From an uncultured Clostridia bacterium (lineage in GTDB: Bacteria > Bacillota > Clostridia > Oscillospirales > Oscillospiraceae): DNA of 5,052 nt. Where the stretch lies: the NCBI GenBank assembly GCA_937893605.1, contig CALBGG010000145.1:1-5052 (forward strand), in the 5' to 3' direction. Position 1 is the stretch's first letter, and each line of letters opens with the position of its first letter. The notes beneath the pieces are model-generated. The model searched no databases. It was given only the letters and a program-made list of their open reading frames with translations, and was not told the DNA's origin. Shown one piece after another: positions 1 to 5,052 of the stretch. The position numbers and the translations under genes are program-made.

Positions 1-941
1 ATATCGGCGCTTTGGCCGGTCACGGCGTCGCCGCCGCTTTCGAAAGCAGACGAGCTTGTTATCTGCACGCTCATCTTTGCAGAAGAAGAGCGCATCGCAC
101 GCGTTACGCTTATTCCGAAGCCGGATACGGCCGTTACCGGCGTGGGCTTGACAGCCGAGGTCGAGGAATATGCAAACTCGACGCCGCTCACCTCCGGCAG
201 ACGCATGCCCAGCAGCACGATCTCGTCAACGCCCATTTTTGAAAGCTCGCTGCACAGCGAGGTGATGTAGCTCCTGACCGTAGCATTCGTCGGGTCGAGC
301 CATGCGCCGCTTGCGTCGGAGTAGGCCTGCCCGGCGGTAGTCTTCAGCGTAAGCTGAGTATAGCGCGAGGCAAGGGTGTTATCCACAAAGCAGCACATGC
401 GCACGGCGACGTACTTGCCGTTTTCCTTGAGCGAGGACACGATAGCTTTGAGATCGACCGTGCCGGAGGTACCGTAGCCCTTTGCAATATCTGTTTGAGA
501 TTCCCACACGAGCATGCCCGTGACGGTTTTCACGTCGAGCAGAACGCCCGTAGCGTCCGTGGACTTGCTCAGATACGATTCGACGCCCGAGGCCGTGACC
601 GACGATGCCGGAACATACACAAGCTTGACGGCGCTCAGATTCTCGCCCGCGGTTGCCTTGATGTTCGAATAGTCGGCCTGACCGACCTCAAGCTGCGCGT
701 TCACAGGCTCGAAGCTCTGCCGGACGACGTTGTCATCGTCGGTCTGCGCGGCCTGGCTGCTGCCATCTTCAAGAAACGGTATCTCAAGGTGCAGGCCGGA
801 GTTTGTTATGACTATATATTTTTGCAGGCCGTAGAAAAGCATGACCACAAAGGCGATGACTGCCAAAATTATTATCGTGGCTATAAGCGCCGGAGCGGCC
901 TTTTTACGCTTTCCGCGGTAAAACTCAGAATTGCTTGCCAA
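1..941 (-). CDS. Membrane-anchored putative glycoside hydrolase (DUF4015-like), 3' end cut by window edge
   Basis: The frame stays open from a TTG start at 941 to the window edge (313 codons seen). An in-frame TAA directly precedes the TTG, and GAGGA (951-955) lies 9 nt upstream, inside the end of rpiB; no other start would keep the N-terminus. Residues 8-14 are basic, followed by one membrane helix at about 17-38, so the rest should lie outside the cell on a signal anchor. Residues 105-250 resemble the DUF4015 putative glycosyl hydrolase family: a TGVLLDVK segment (131-138), YVAVRMCCFVDNTLA (177-191), WLDPTN (214-219), and MGVDEIVLLGMRLP (236-249). In family members as I remember them the last motif reads like GFDEIQFDYVRFP, so the acidic residue and tyrosine after DEI are missing here. 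This suggests a weak or non-catalytic, perhaps glycan-binding, protein. It sits 5 nt after rpiB and is probably translationally coupled. The fold assignment is fairly secure; activity and substrate are unknown. Confidence 0.75.
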   Translation of the reverse strand, partial: MASNSEFYRGKRKKAAPALIATIIILAVIAFVVMLFYGLQKYIVITNSGLHLEIPFLEDGSSQAAQTDDDNVVRQSFEPVNAQLEVGQADYSNIKATAGENLSAVKLVYVPASSVTASGVESYLSKSTDATGVLLDVKTVTGMLVWESQTDIAKGYGTSGTVDLKAIVSSLKENGKYVAVRMCCFVDNTLASRYTQLTLKTTAGQAYSDASGAWLDPTNATVRSYITSLCSELSKMGVDEIVLLGMRLPEVSGVEFAYSSTSAVKPTPVTAVSGFGISVTRAMRSSSAKMSVQITSSSAFESGGDAVTGQSAD

Positions 942-946
942 TTATA

Positions 947-1375
947 TCAGTCCTCGATCTGATTGATGCGGCGGATGTGCCTTTCGTCGCCGGAGAAGGG
1001 AGTGTCAAGGAAGGTGTCGACTATCTTCAGCGCAAGACCGGAGCCGACGACGCGTGCGCCCAACGCGAGAATGTTGGCGTCGTTGTGAAGCCTCGTCATT
1101 TCGGCCGAGAAGCAGTCGCCGCACAGAGCCGCACGGATGCCCTTTACCTTGTTTGCGGCGATGGAAATGCCGATGCCCGTGTTGCAGATTATTATGCCCT
1201 TTTCACACTCTCCATTGGCGACAGCATGTGCCACTGCCTTGCCGTAAACGGGATAGTCGCAGCTGTCCTCGGAGTAAGTGCCGTAATCTTTGTATTCAAG
1301 ACCGAGCGCGTCGAGGTGCTTCATGACCTCCTGCTTGAGCGCCCAGCCGCCGTGATCAGAACCCAATGCGATCAT
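947..1375 (-). CDS. rpiB: Ribose-5-phosphate isomerase B
   Basis: This cytoplasmic enzyme interconverts ribose 5-phosphate and ribulose 5-phosphate in the non-oxidative pentose phosphate pathway; relatives in the RpiB/LacAB family act on allose or galactose 6-phosphates. The protein has 142 residues, within the usual size for the family. Visible hallmarks are SDHGG (6-10) in the phosphate/substrate pocket, DYP (40-42), the catalytic cysteine Cys64 in ICNTGIGIS (63-71), the HNDANILALGARV block (97-109) whose His97 matches the ring-opening histidine, and RHIRRI near the C-terminus (132-137) for phosphate contact. Asn65 follows the catalytic cysteine where glycine is more usual, a mild variant. 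The ATG start has GGAGG at 1385-1389 with a 9-nt spacer. It lies 70 nt downstream of the glycosyltransferase gene and 5 nt upstream of the putative hydrolase gene. A LacA/LacB-like subunit is unlikely because the gene is single and no tagatose-pathway genes are nearby. Confidence 0.95.
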   Translation of the reverse strand: MIALGSDHGGWALKQEVMKHLDALGLEYKDYGTYSEDSCDYPVYGKAVAHAVANGECEKGIIICNTGIGISIAANKVKGIRAALCGDCFSAEMTRLHNDANILALGARVVGSGLALKIVDTFLDTPFSGDERHIRRINQIED

Positions 1376-1408
1376 ATCTTTGATCCTCCATAATAAATAT
1401 TATATTTC

Positions 1409-1437
1409 ATTATCTCACAAAAACGCCGCGACTACAA
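1409..1437 (-). promoter_or_regulatory. Possible internal promoter ahead of rpiB
   Basis: On the minus strand TTGTAG (1432-1437) is separated by 17 nt from GATAAT (1409-1414). The latter is preceded by TG one base upstream, giving an extended -10 (TGAGATAAT). The -35 matches only three of six consensus bases, so the call rests on the -10. It lies in the AT-rich 70-nt gap between the glycosyltransferase stop and rpiB and would give a leader of about 25-30 nt. I see no hairpin with a T-run in this gap, so read-through from the upstream gene is also likely. Confidence 0.35.
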
Positions 1438-1445
1438 GCTAATTC

Positions 1446-3194
1446 TCAAAACGGCCAGCTCGGCAGCCATTTTAACAGATTTGTCGCAAGCTGTGCGTTG
1501 ACGCGCACGCCCGAAATTACGGGGTAGAAGACGATAAACAGCGCGCAGGCAAGCCCCGTCAGACCGTAGACATTGAACCTCCAGCCCTTCGCGTTGTCCT
1601 TCATTAGCTTAAACACCCGCGCAACGGCAAGCACGAGGAACACCGATGAGGGGAAGTAGTGATACTCAAACGTCGTGCGTGTTATGAACACCCAGGGCAG
1701 CAGCTGCGCAAGATAGCCGATGACGATAAACAGCGAAACCTTATCGCGCCGCTTCGCGGCAAAGACCGCGCACACGACCATGGCCGCGAGTCCGCCCCAG
1801 CACAGCACGGGATTCAAAAACGCACCGAAGGACGAGCGTGTGCCGTCGTCAAAGTATTTCAGATAGTACAGTATCGGCCGCTCGTCTATTATCCACTGCC
1901 ACCAGCGCGAGGAGTAGGGGTGCTCTGTGTGCACGCCCGAGTGGTAGCTGAACATGAACTTCTGATTGTCAAGCACCATGCTCGCGTAGTCTGAGGTAAA
2001 GAACATGCCCGCACCGTGCATGCCGCTTGCCTGCCCATAGGGATAGTAGCTTATGTAATATATCATTGCCGGAACAACGATGAAGAAAACGACGCAGAAC
2101 GCACAGTTTTTTAGAAAGGCCTTCAGATCAAAATTGCGTATCCAGTGAATCAGCCATATCACCGCGAGCCCCGCGCCGGCATAGAAGCAGGTCCATTTGC
2201 ATGCAGCGCCTATGCCGAAGAAAAGCCCCGACAGCGCAAGGTCGCGCTTTTTCCCTCCCGTTATGTACATGTACATGAACAGATACATCAGCAGGATGAA
2301 GAACACGGAGTAGCTGTCGATGGTAGCTATCCTTGTCTGAGCAAAGTGCATGAAGTCACAGGCGAAGATCGCCGTTGCGCAGGCGCAGATGCGCGTTGAG
2401 GAAAACATGCGCTTTAAAAGCATGTACATGACCGGCAGCATCAGAACGCCTGTAAGAGCGCCCGAAAAGCGCCAGCCGAACGGCGTCATGCCGAAGAGAG
2501 AAATGCCTATTGCTATGATGAGCTTGCCCAGCGGCGGATGCGATATCTCGTATGGGTAAATACCCTCTAAATTCTCAAAGGCCGTGCGTGCGTGGTATAT
2601 CTCGTCAAAATACGTGCTGTTTGTGTAGTGCTGATACTCCGGCACTGTGTCCTGCTCGTCAAAAAGCTCCGGCGCGTCGGATGACTGCCCGACAAGCTCG
2701 CCGCCGCAGCGTATCGCCAGCTCACCGAGCCAAACCTCGCCGGACGCCGTGATTCGGACATAGCGCGCCGCGCCGAGCCGTAGCTCATCGAGCTCAACGT
2801 CGTTCCACTTGAACAGCGCGACATAATTCTGCTCAAAGCTTGCAATGTCAAACCAGCTCTCGCCGTCATCGGAGGCTTCAATGCGATAGCTTCCGGTGTT
2901 GAGGCCGGAGTATATGGTCATGCTGTCAATATCCCTGACCTGCCCGAGGTCTACCGTCACGCTCTCGCCGCTTTCAAACTCGTGGAACGACTGCGGAGCG
3001 TCCGTATCGCCGAGACCGATAAAGGCGATGACGGCATACACCAGCGTTATGATGCCCAGCGCTATCGCGTCACGTCGGCGGAAGGCGCTTTTCGGCCTGT
3101 CCTCAAGCGCCGCCGAGGCGGGGGAGGGGCAGCCGAAGAAGAAAAGCCCTATAAAAAGCAATATAAGTATCGGAAAAACATATGTAAGCCGCAC
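1446..3194 (-). CDS. GT39/PMT-family membrane glycosyltransferase with embedded discoidin (F5/8C)-like domain
   Basis: A 582-residue polytopic membrane protein of the protein O-mannosyltransferase (PMT/GT39) type. These enzymes move a sugar from a polyprenyl-phosphate carrier to an acceptor on the outer face of the membrane. The GTG start has GGAGG at 3201-3205 with a 6-nt spacer, and an in-frame TGA at 3210-3212 rules out a longer form. Membrane helices occur at about 5-20 and 43-61. A discoidin-like beta domain follows (63-165: VTVDLGQVRDIDSMTIYSG, YRIEASDDGESWFDIA, ARYVRITA, LGELAI). The PMT core then carries FDEIYHART (196-204) with the Asp197-Glu198 pair expected in the first catalytic loop, HPPLGK (219-224), RIATIDSY (288-295), CKW (332-334) and many further helices. 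RTTFEYHYFPSS (506-517) lies in the C-terminal part. RPKSAFRRR (33-41) between the first two helices suggests that loop is cytoplasmic and the N-terminus outside. Donor and acceptor cannot be told from sequence; mannose and protein are only the family default. Confidence 0.88.
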   Translation of the reverse strand: MRLTYVFPILILLFIGLFFFGCPSPASAALEDRPKSAFRRRDAIALGIITLVYAVIAFIGLGDTDAPQSFHEFESGESVTVDLGQVRDIDSMTIYSGLNTGSYRIEASDDGESWFDIASFEQNYVALFKWNDVELDELRLGAARYVRITASGEVWLGELAIRCGGELVGQSSDAPELFDEQDTVPEYQHYTNSTYFDEIYHARTAFENLEGIYPYEISHPPLGKLIIAIGISLFGMTPFGWRFSGALTGVLMLPVMYMLLKRMFSSTRICACATAIFACDFMHFAQTRIATIDSYSVFFILLMYLFMYMYITGGKKRDLALSGLFFGIGAACKWTCFYAGAGLAVIWLIHWIRNFDLKAFLKNCAFCVVFFIVVPAMIYYISYYPYGQASGMHGAGMFFTSDYASMVLDNQKFMFSYHSGVHTEHPYSSRWWQWIIDERPILYYLKYFDDGTRSSFGAFLNPVLCWGGLAAMVVCAVFAAKRRDKVSLFIVIGYLAQLLPWVFITRTTFEYHYFPSSVFLVLAVARVFKLMKDNAKGWRFNVYGLTGLACALFIVFYPVISGVRVNAQLATNLLKWLPSWPF

Positions 3195-3228
3195 ACTGCG
3201 CCTCCGGAGTCAAAAATAATGATGCCTT

Positions 3229-3257
3229 ATTATATAAAATAGTTGGCCGCTTGTCCA
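3229..3257 (-). promoter_or_regulatory. Promoter of the glycosyltransferase-rpiB-hydrolase unit
   Basis: On the minus strand TGGACA (3252-3257, five of six consensus bases) is followed after exactly 17 nt by a perfect TATAAT (3229-3234). Transcription would begin near 3222, giving a leader of about 28 nt that contains the GGAGG at 3201-3205. This fits a housekeeping sigma factor. GTCC (3253-3256) overlapping the -35 and GGAC (3265-3268) form a short 4-bp inverted repeat, too small to call an operator. Confidence 0.7.
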
Positions 3258-3306
3258 CAAAACAGGACTGCCGTCTTAAAAATTTAACATATATTTTTGC
3301 AACGGC

Positions 3307-3335
3307 TTGACATAATGCGCATTTGGAGCTAAAAT
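3307..3335 (+). promoter_or_regulatory. Promoter of rny, with possible UP element upstream
   Basis: A perfect TTGACA (3307-3312) is followed after exactly 17 nt by TAAAAT (3330-3335, five of six consensus bases), a strong housekeeping-type promoter. The start of transcription would be near 3342, giving a leader of about 200 nt before the rny ATG. The A/T run at about 3277-3298 sits where an UP element contacting the RNA polymerase alpha subunit would lie. No clear repressor operator is visible. Confidence 0.75.
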
Positions 3336-3343
3336 TAATCGGA

Positions 3344-3433
3344 TAATATTTTAGACAACTGCGCCCGTTTGGGGATGAAGCATGTGCGCGGCTGTCATAA
3401 GACGCCCGGGGAGGCGTCTTTGTGAAAATATTA
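3344..3433 (+). ncRNA. Candidate structured 5' leader RNA of rny (three-way junction)
   Basis: Three helices nest perfectly. P1 is TAATATTTT (3344-3352) with AAAATATTA (3425-3433), 9 bp, all A-U. P2 is 3354-3364 with 3386-3396, eleven positions with one mismatch (A3358/C3392) and one G-U pair. P3 is AAGACGCC (3399-3406) with GGCGTCTT (3413-3420), a perfect 8 bp around a 6-nt loop. Junction strands are short (1, 2 and 4 nt). Within the 21-nt P2 loop, CCC (3364-3366) could pair with GGG (3371-3373); alternatively CCG (3365-3367) could pair with CGG in the P3 loop (3407-3409), a kissing contact. P1 begins almost at the predicted transcription start and no T-tract follows, so this looks like a cis-acting leader rather than a separate small RNA. 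It matches no riboswitch consensus I know. The fold was found by hand, without energy calculation or covariation. Confidence 0.45.
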
Positions 3434-3509
3434 GATTCAATTTTACGGACGTGAAGCGCTTGATGCCGCGTCTTACCCTTAAATTACCCCGGCACTAAAC
3501 CACCGCAAA

Positions 3510-3529
3510 ATTCTTGAAGAATGGAGGTG
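3510..3529 (+). promoter_or_regulatory. rny ribosome binding site with abutting hairpin
   Basis: GGAGGTG (3523-3529) is a strong Shine-Dalgarno match, but it sits 12 nt before the ATG at 3542, longer than usual. Directly upstream ATTCT (3510-3514) and AGAAT (3518-3522) can form a 5-bp, 3-nt-loop hairpin ending right at the first G. In-frame ATG (3521) and GTG (3527) codons overlap the site, but neither has a ribosome site of its own, so 3542 is the preferred start. Confidence 0.55.
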
Positions 3530-3541
3530 TGTTTACTTTCT

Positions 3542-5052
3542 ATGAACTTATGGTTAGCAATCGTTCTTATCGTTGCTTTTTGTGTTATAGGATTTGTTCT
3601 CGGAATGACTTACCGCAAAAAAGTCGCCGAGCGAGAGATATCCAGTGCAGAAGATGAAGCAAAAAGAATAATTAATGATGCCATAAAGAGCGCCGAGAGC
3701 AAGAAGCGTGAAGCTCTCGTCGAGGCAAAGGAAGAAATACACAAAAGCCGCTCGGAATTCGAGCGCGAAGAAAAGGCACGCCGTGCCGATCTGCAGAAGC
3801 AGGAAAGACGCCTTCAGCAGAAGGAAGAAAACCTTGACCGCAAGACCGATTCCCTTGAGCGCAAGAACGAAACTCTTGCCCGCAAGATAGCCGATGTCGA
3901 AAATCAGCAGAACGAGATAGCCCTCATCAAGAAGAGCCAGCTCGAAATGCTCGAAAAGGTATCGGGATACACGGTCGATGAGGCGAAGGCATACCTCATA
4001 AACGCCCTCAAGGACGAAGTAACGCACGAAATGGCCGTCAAGGTCAAGGAGATCGAGGCCCAGTACAAGGACGAGGCCGAGGAACGCGCACGCGAGATAA
4101 TCGTCACGGCTATCCAGCGCTGCGCGGCAGACCACGCAAGCGAAGTCACCGTATCCGTCGTACCGCTCCCCAACGACGAGATGAAGGGACGCATCATCGG
4201 CCGCGAGGGCCGCAATATCCGCAGCATAGAGACCCTGACAGGCTGCGATCTTATCATCGACGATACGCCGGAGGCGATAACCGTATCGAGCTTTGACCCC
4301 GTCCGCCGTGAGGTGGCGCGTCTTGCTCTTGAAAAGCTCATTGCCGACGGGCGCATACACCCGGCACGCATCGAGGAAATGGTCGCCAAGGCTCAGAAGG
4401 AGGTCAACGCCACCATCAAGGCCGAGGGTGAGCGCGCCGTGTTCGAAACGAACATCCACGGCCTGAATCCGGAGCTCATAAAGCTGCTCGGCCGCATGAA
4501 GTACCGTACGAGCTACGGTCAGAACGTTTTGCAGCACTCTATCGAGGTGTCGCACATTTCCGGCCTTATCGCGGCGGAGCTCGGCGTTGACGTCAACACC
4601 GCAAAGCGCGCAGGCCTTCTGCACGATATCGGCAAGGCCATCGACCACGAGGTCGAGGGCAGCCATGTCTCCATCGGCGTCGATATCTGCAAGAAGTATA
4701 AAGAGAGCGAAGCGGTCATCCATGCTATCGAAGCGCACCACGGCGATGTTGAGCCGCGCACGGTCGTCGCCTGCATCGTTCAGGCCGCCGACGCTATCTC
4801 CGCCTCCCGCCCCGGCGCACGCCGCGAGAATATCGAAAACTACGTCAAGCGCCTCGAAAAGCTCGAGGAGATATCCAAGAGCTTCCCCGGCATCGCGGGC
4901 AGCTACGCTATCCAGGCCGGACGCGAGATCCGCGTCATGGTCAAGCCCGAGGACGTTTCCGAGGATCAGATGGTGCTCCTGGCGCGCGATATCGCAAAGA
5001 AGATCGAGGAGGAGCTGACCTATCCCGGTCAGATCAAGGTCCACGTCATCCG
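3542..5052 (+). CDS. rny: Ribonuclease Y, 3' end cut by window edge
   Basis: RNase Y is the membrane-tethered endoribonuclease that begins bulk mRNA decay and processing in many Bacillota. All domains are in order: a membrane helix (about 3-22), basic residues at 25-27, a long charged coiled coil (about 28-180, rich in E, K, R and Q), a KH RNA-binding domain with GRIIGREGRNIR (216-227), and an HD metal-dependent phosphohydrolase domain. The HD domain shows H332 in QHSIEVSHIS, the signature H361-D362 in LLHDIGKA, H375, HHGD (399-402) and D417 in AADAIS. The C-terminal region reaches YPGQIKVHVI (494-503). B. subtilis RNase Y has about 520 residues, so only about 10-15 residues should be missing. 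Starting at 3542 gives the short N-terminus before the helix that is usual for the family; in-frame ATG 3521 would add seven residues. No key residue is lost. It has its own promoter and a long foldable leader, and diverges from the glycosyltransferase unit. Confidence 0.97.
   Translation, partial: MNLWLAIVLIVAFCVIGFVLGMTYRKKVAEREISSAEDEAKRIINDAIKSAESKKREALVEAKEEIHKSRSEFEREEKARRADLQKQERRLQQKEENLDRKTDSLERKNETLARKIADVENQQNEIALIKKSQLEMLEKVSGYTVDEAKAYLINALKDEVTHEMAVKVKEIEAQYKDEAEERAREIIVTAIQRCAADHASEVTVSVVPLPNDEMKGRIIGREGRNIRSIETLTGCDLIIDDTPEAITVSSFDPVRREVARLALEKLIADGRIHPARIEEMVAKAQKEVNATIKAEGERAVFETNIHGLNPELIKLLGRMKYRTSYGQNVLQHSIEVSHISGLIAAELGVDVNTAKRAGLLHDIGKAIDHEVEGSHVSIGVDICKKYKESEAVIHAIEAHHGDVEPRTVVACIVQAADAISASRPGARRENIENYVKRLEKLEEISKSFPGIAGSYAIQAGREIRVMVKPEDVSEDQMVLLARDIAKKIEEELTYPGQIKVHVI

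Larger units (their letters stand above)
3195..3541. other. 347-nt divergent intergenic region
   Basis: No credible gene lies here on either strand. From left to right it holds the glycosyltransferase ribosome site and short leader, its promoter (3229-3257), an AT-rich segment of about 20 nt (3277-3298), the rny promoter (3307-3335), a foldable leader (3344-3433), a less structured stretch (3434-3509), and a small hairpin next to the rny ribosome binding site. The two -35 boxes are about 50 bp apart and face away from each other. Confidence 0.8.

Noticed and set aside
495..1393. Two overlapping plus-strand open frames of about 150 codons
   Set aside because: They are antisense to rpiB and the putative hydrolase, which have clear family motifs and ribosome sites. 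The plus-strand translations show no recognisable domain.
2261..2430. Repeated TGTACATG-type palindromes (near 2265 and 2423)
   Set aside because: They fall in codons for Met-Tyr runs of membrane helices in the glycosyltransferase and are explained by coding.
2567..2881. A 104-codon minus-strand frame inside the glycosyltransferase gene
   Set aside because: It is a different frame of the discoidin-like region, Ser/Arg/Thr-rich with no ribosome site or family pattern.
3253..3268. Short inverted repeat GTCC/GGAC near the glycosyltransferase -35
   Set aside because: Only 4-bp arms with an 8-nt spacer; expected by chance and not enough to propose an operator.
3399..3424. Intrinsic terminator or attenuator formed by the P3 hairpin
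   Set aside because: The 8-bp stem is strong, but it is followed by TGTG and then A residues, so there is no U-tract. On the other strand the following bases also lack a T-run.
3353..3428. Hammerhead-like ribozyme (three-way junction with GAAA at 3424-3427)
   Set aside because: The essential CUGAUGA strand is absent; the corresponding junction reads only AT between the second and third helices.
3554..5044. A 496-codon open frame antisense to rny
   Set aside because: It is the mirror of the RNase Y reading frame, very rich in Leu, Asp, Ala and Val with no domain pattern, and the plus-strand frame is an unmistakable RNase Y.
1..5052. CRISPR arrays, tRNA or rRNA genes, insertion sequences, attachment sites
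   Set aside because: No spaced direct repeats, tRNA-like folds, transposase-like frames or terminal inverted repeats were seen; the window is almost wholly covered by four genes and one intergenic region.

Overview
The window looks like chromosomal DNA of a Gram-positive anaerobe of the Bacillota, most likely class Clostridia, perhaps an Oscillospiraceae-like gut lineage. The reasons are a membrane-anchored RNase Y, strong GGAGG-type ribosome binding sites, sigma-A-type promoters, a moderately GC-rich coding sequence with AT-rich intergenic DNA, and a clostridial type of putative glycoside hydrolase. The class is an inference from gene content; nothing here fixes the genus.

Layout: four genes in two divergent units. 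On the minus strand, reading leftwards from about 3260, are a GT39/PMT-type membrane glycosyltransferase with an embedded discoidin-like domain (1446-3194, GTG start), rpiB (947-1375), and a membrane-anchored putative glycoside hydrolase (1-941, TTG start, cut by the window edge). On the plus strand is rny, RNase Y (3542 to the window end, lacking roughly its last dozen codons). Between the two units lies a 347-nt gene-free stretch (3195-3541) with back-to-back promoters. The minus-strand promoter is TGGACA-N17-TATAAT and the plus-strand promoter is TTGACA-N17-TAAAAT.

The minus-strand genes look like one transcription unit. The rpiB to hydrolase gap is only 5 nt, the glycosyltransferase to rpiB gap is 70 nt with no obvious terminator, and a weaker internal promoter may precede rpiB. 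Two of the three products are membrane or surface proteins linked to glycans, while RpiB is a cytoplasmic pentose-phosphate enzyme, so a shared role in sugar metabolism and surface glycosylation is plausible but unproven.

The most notable non-coding signal is the roughly 200-nt rny leader. From close to the predicted transcription start it can fold into a closed three-way junction: an all-AU 9-bp closing helix, an 11-position arm and a perfect 8-bp arm, with a possible loop-loop contact and an alternative pairing downstream. I could not match it to a known riboswitch or ribozyme consensus. It is the best candidate here for an undescribed regulatory RNA.
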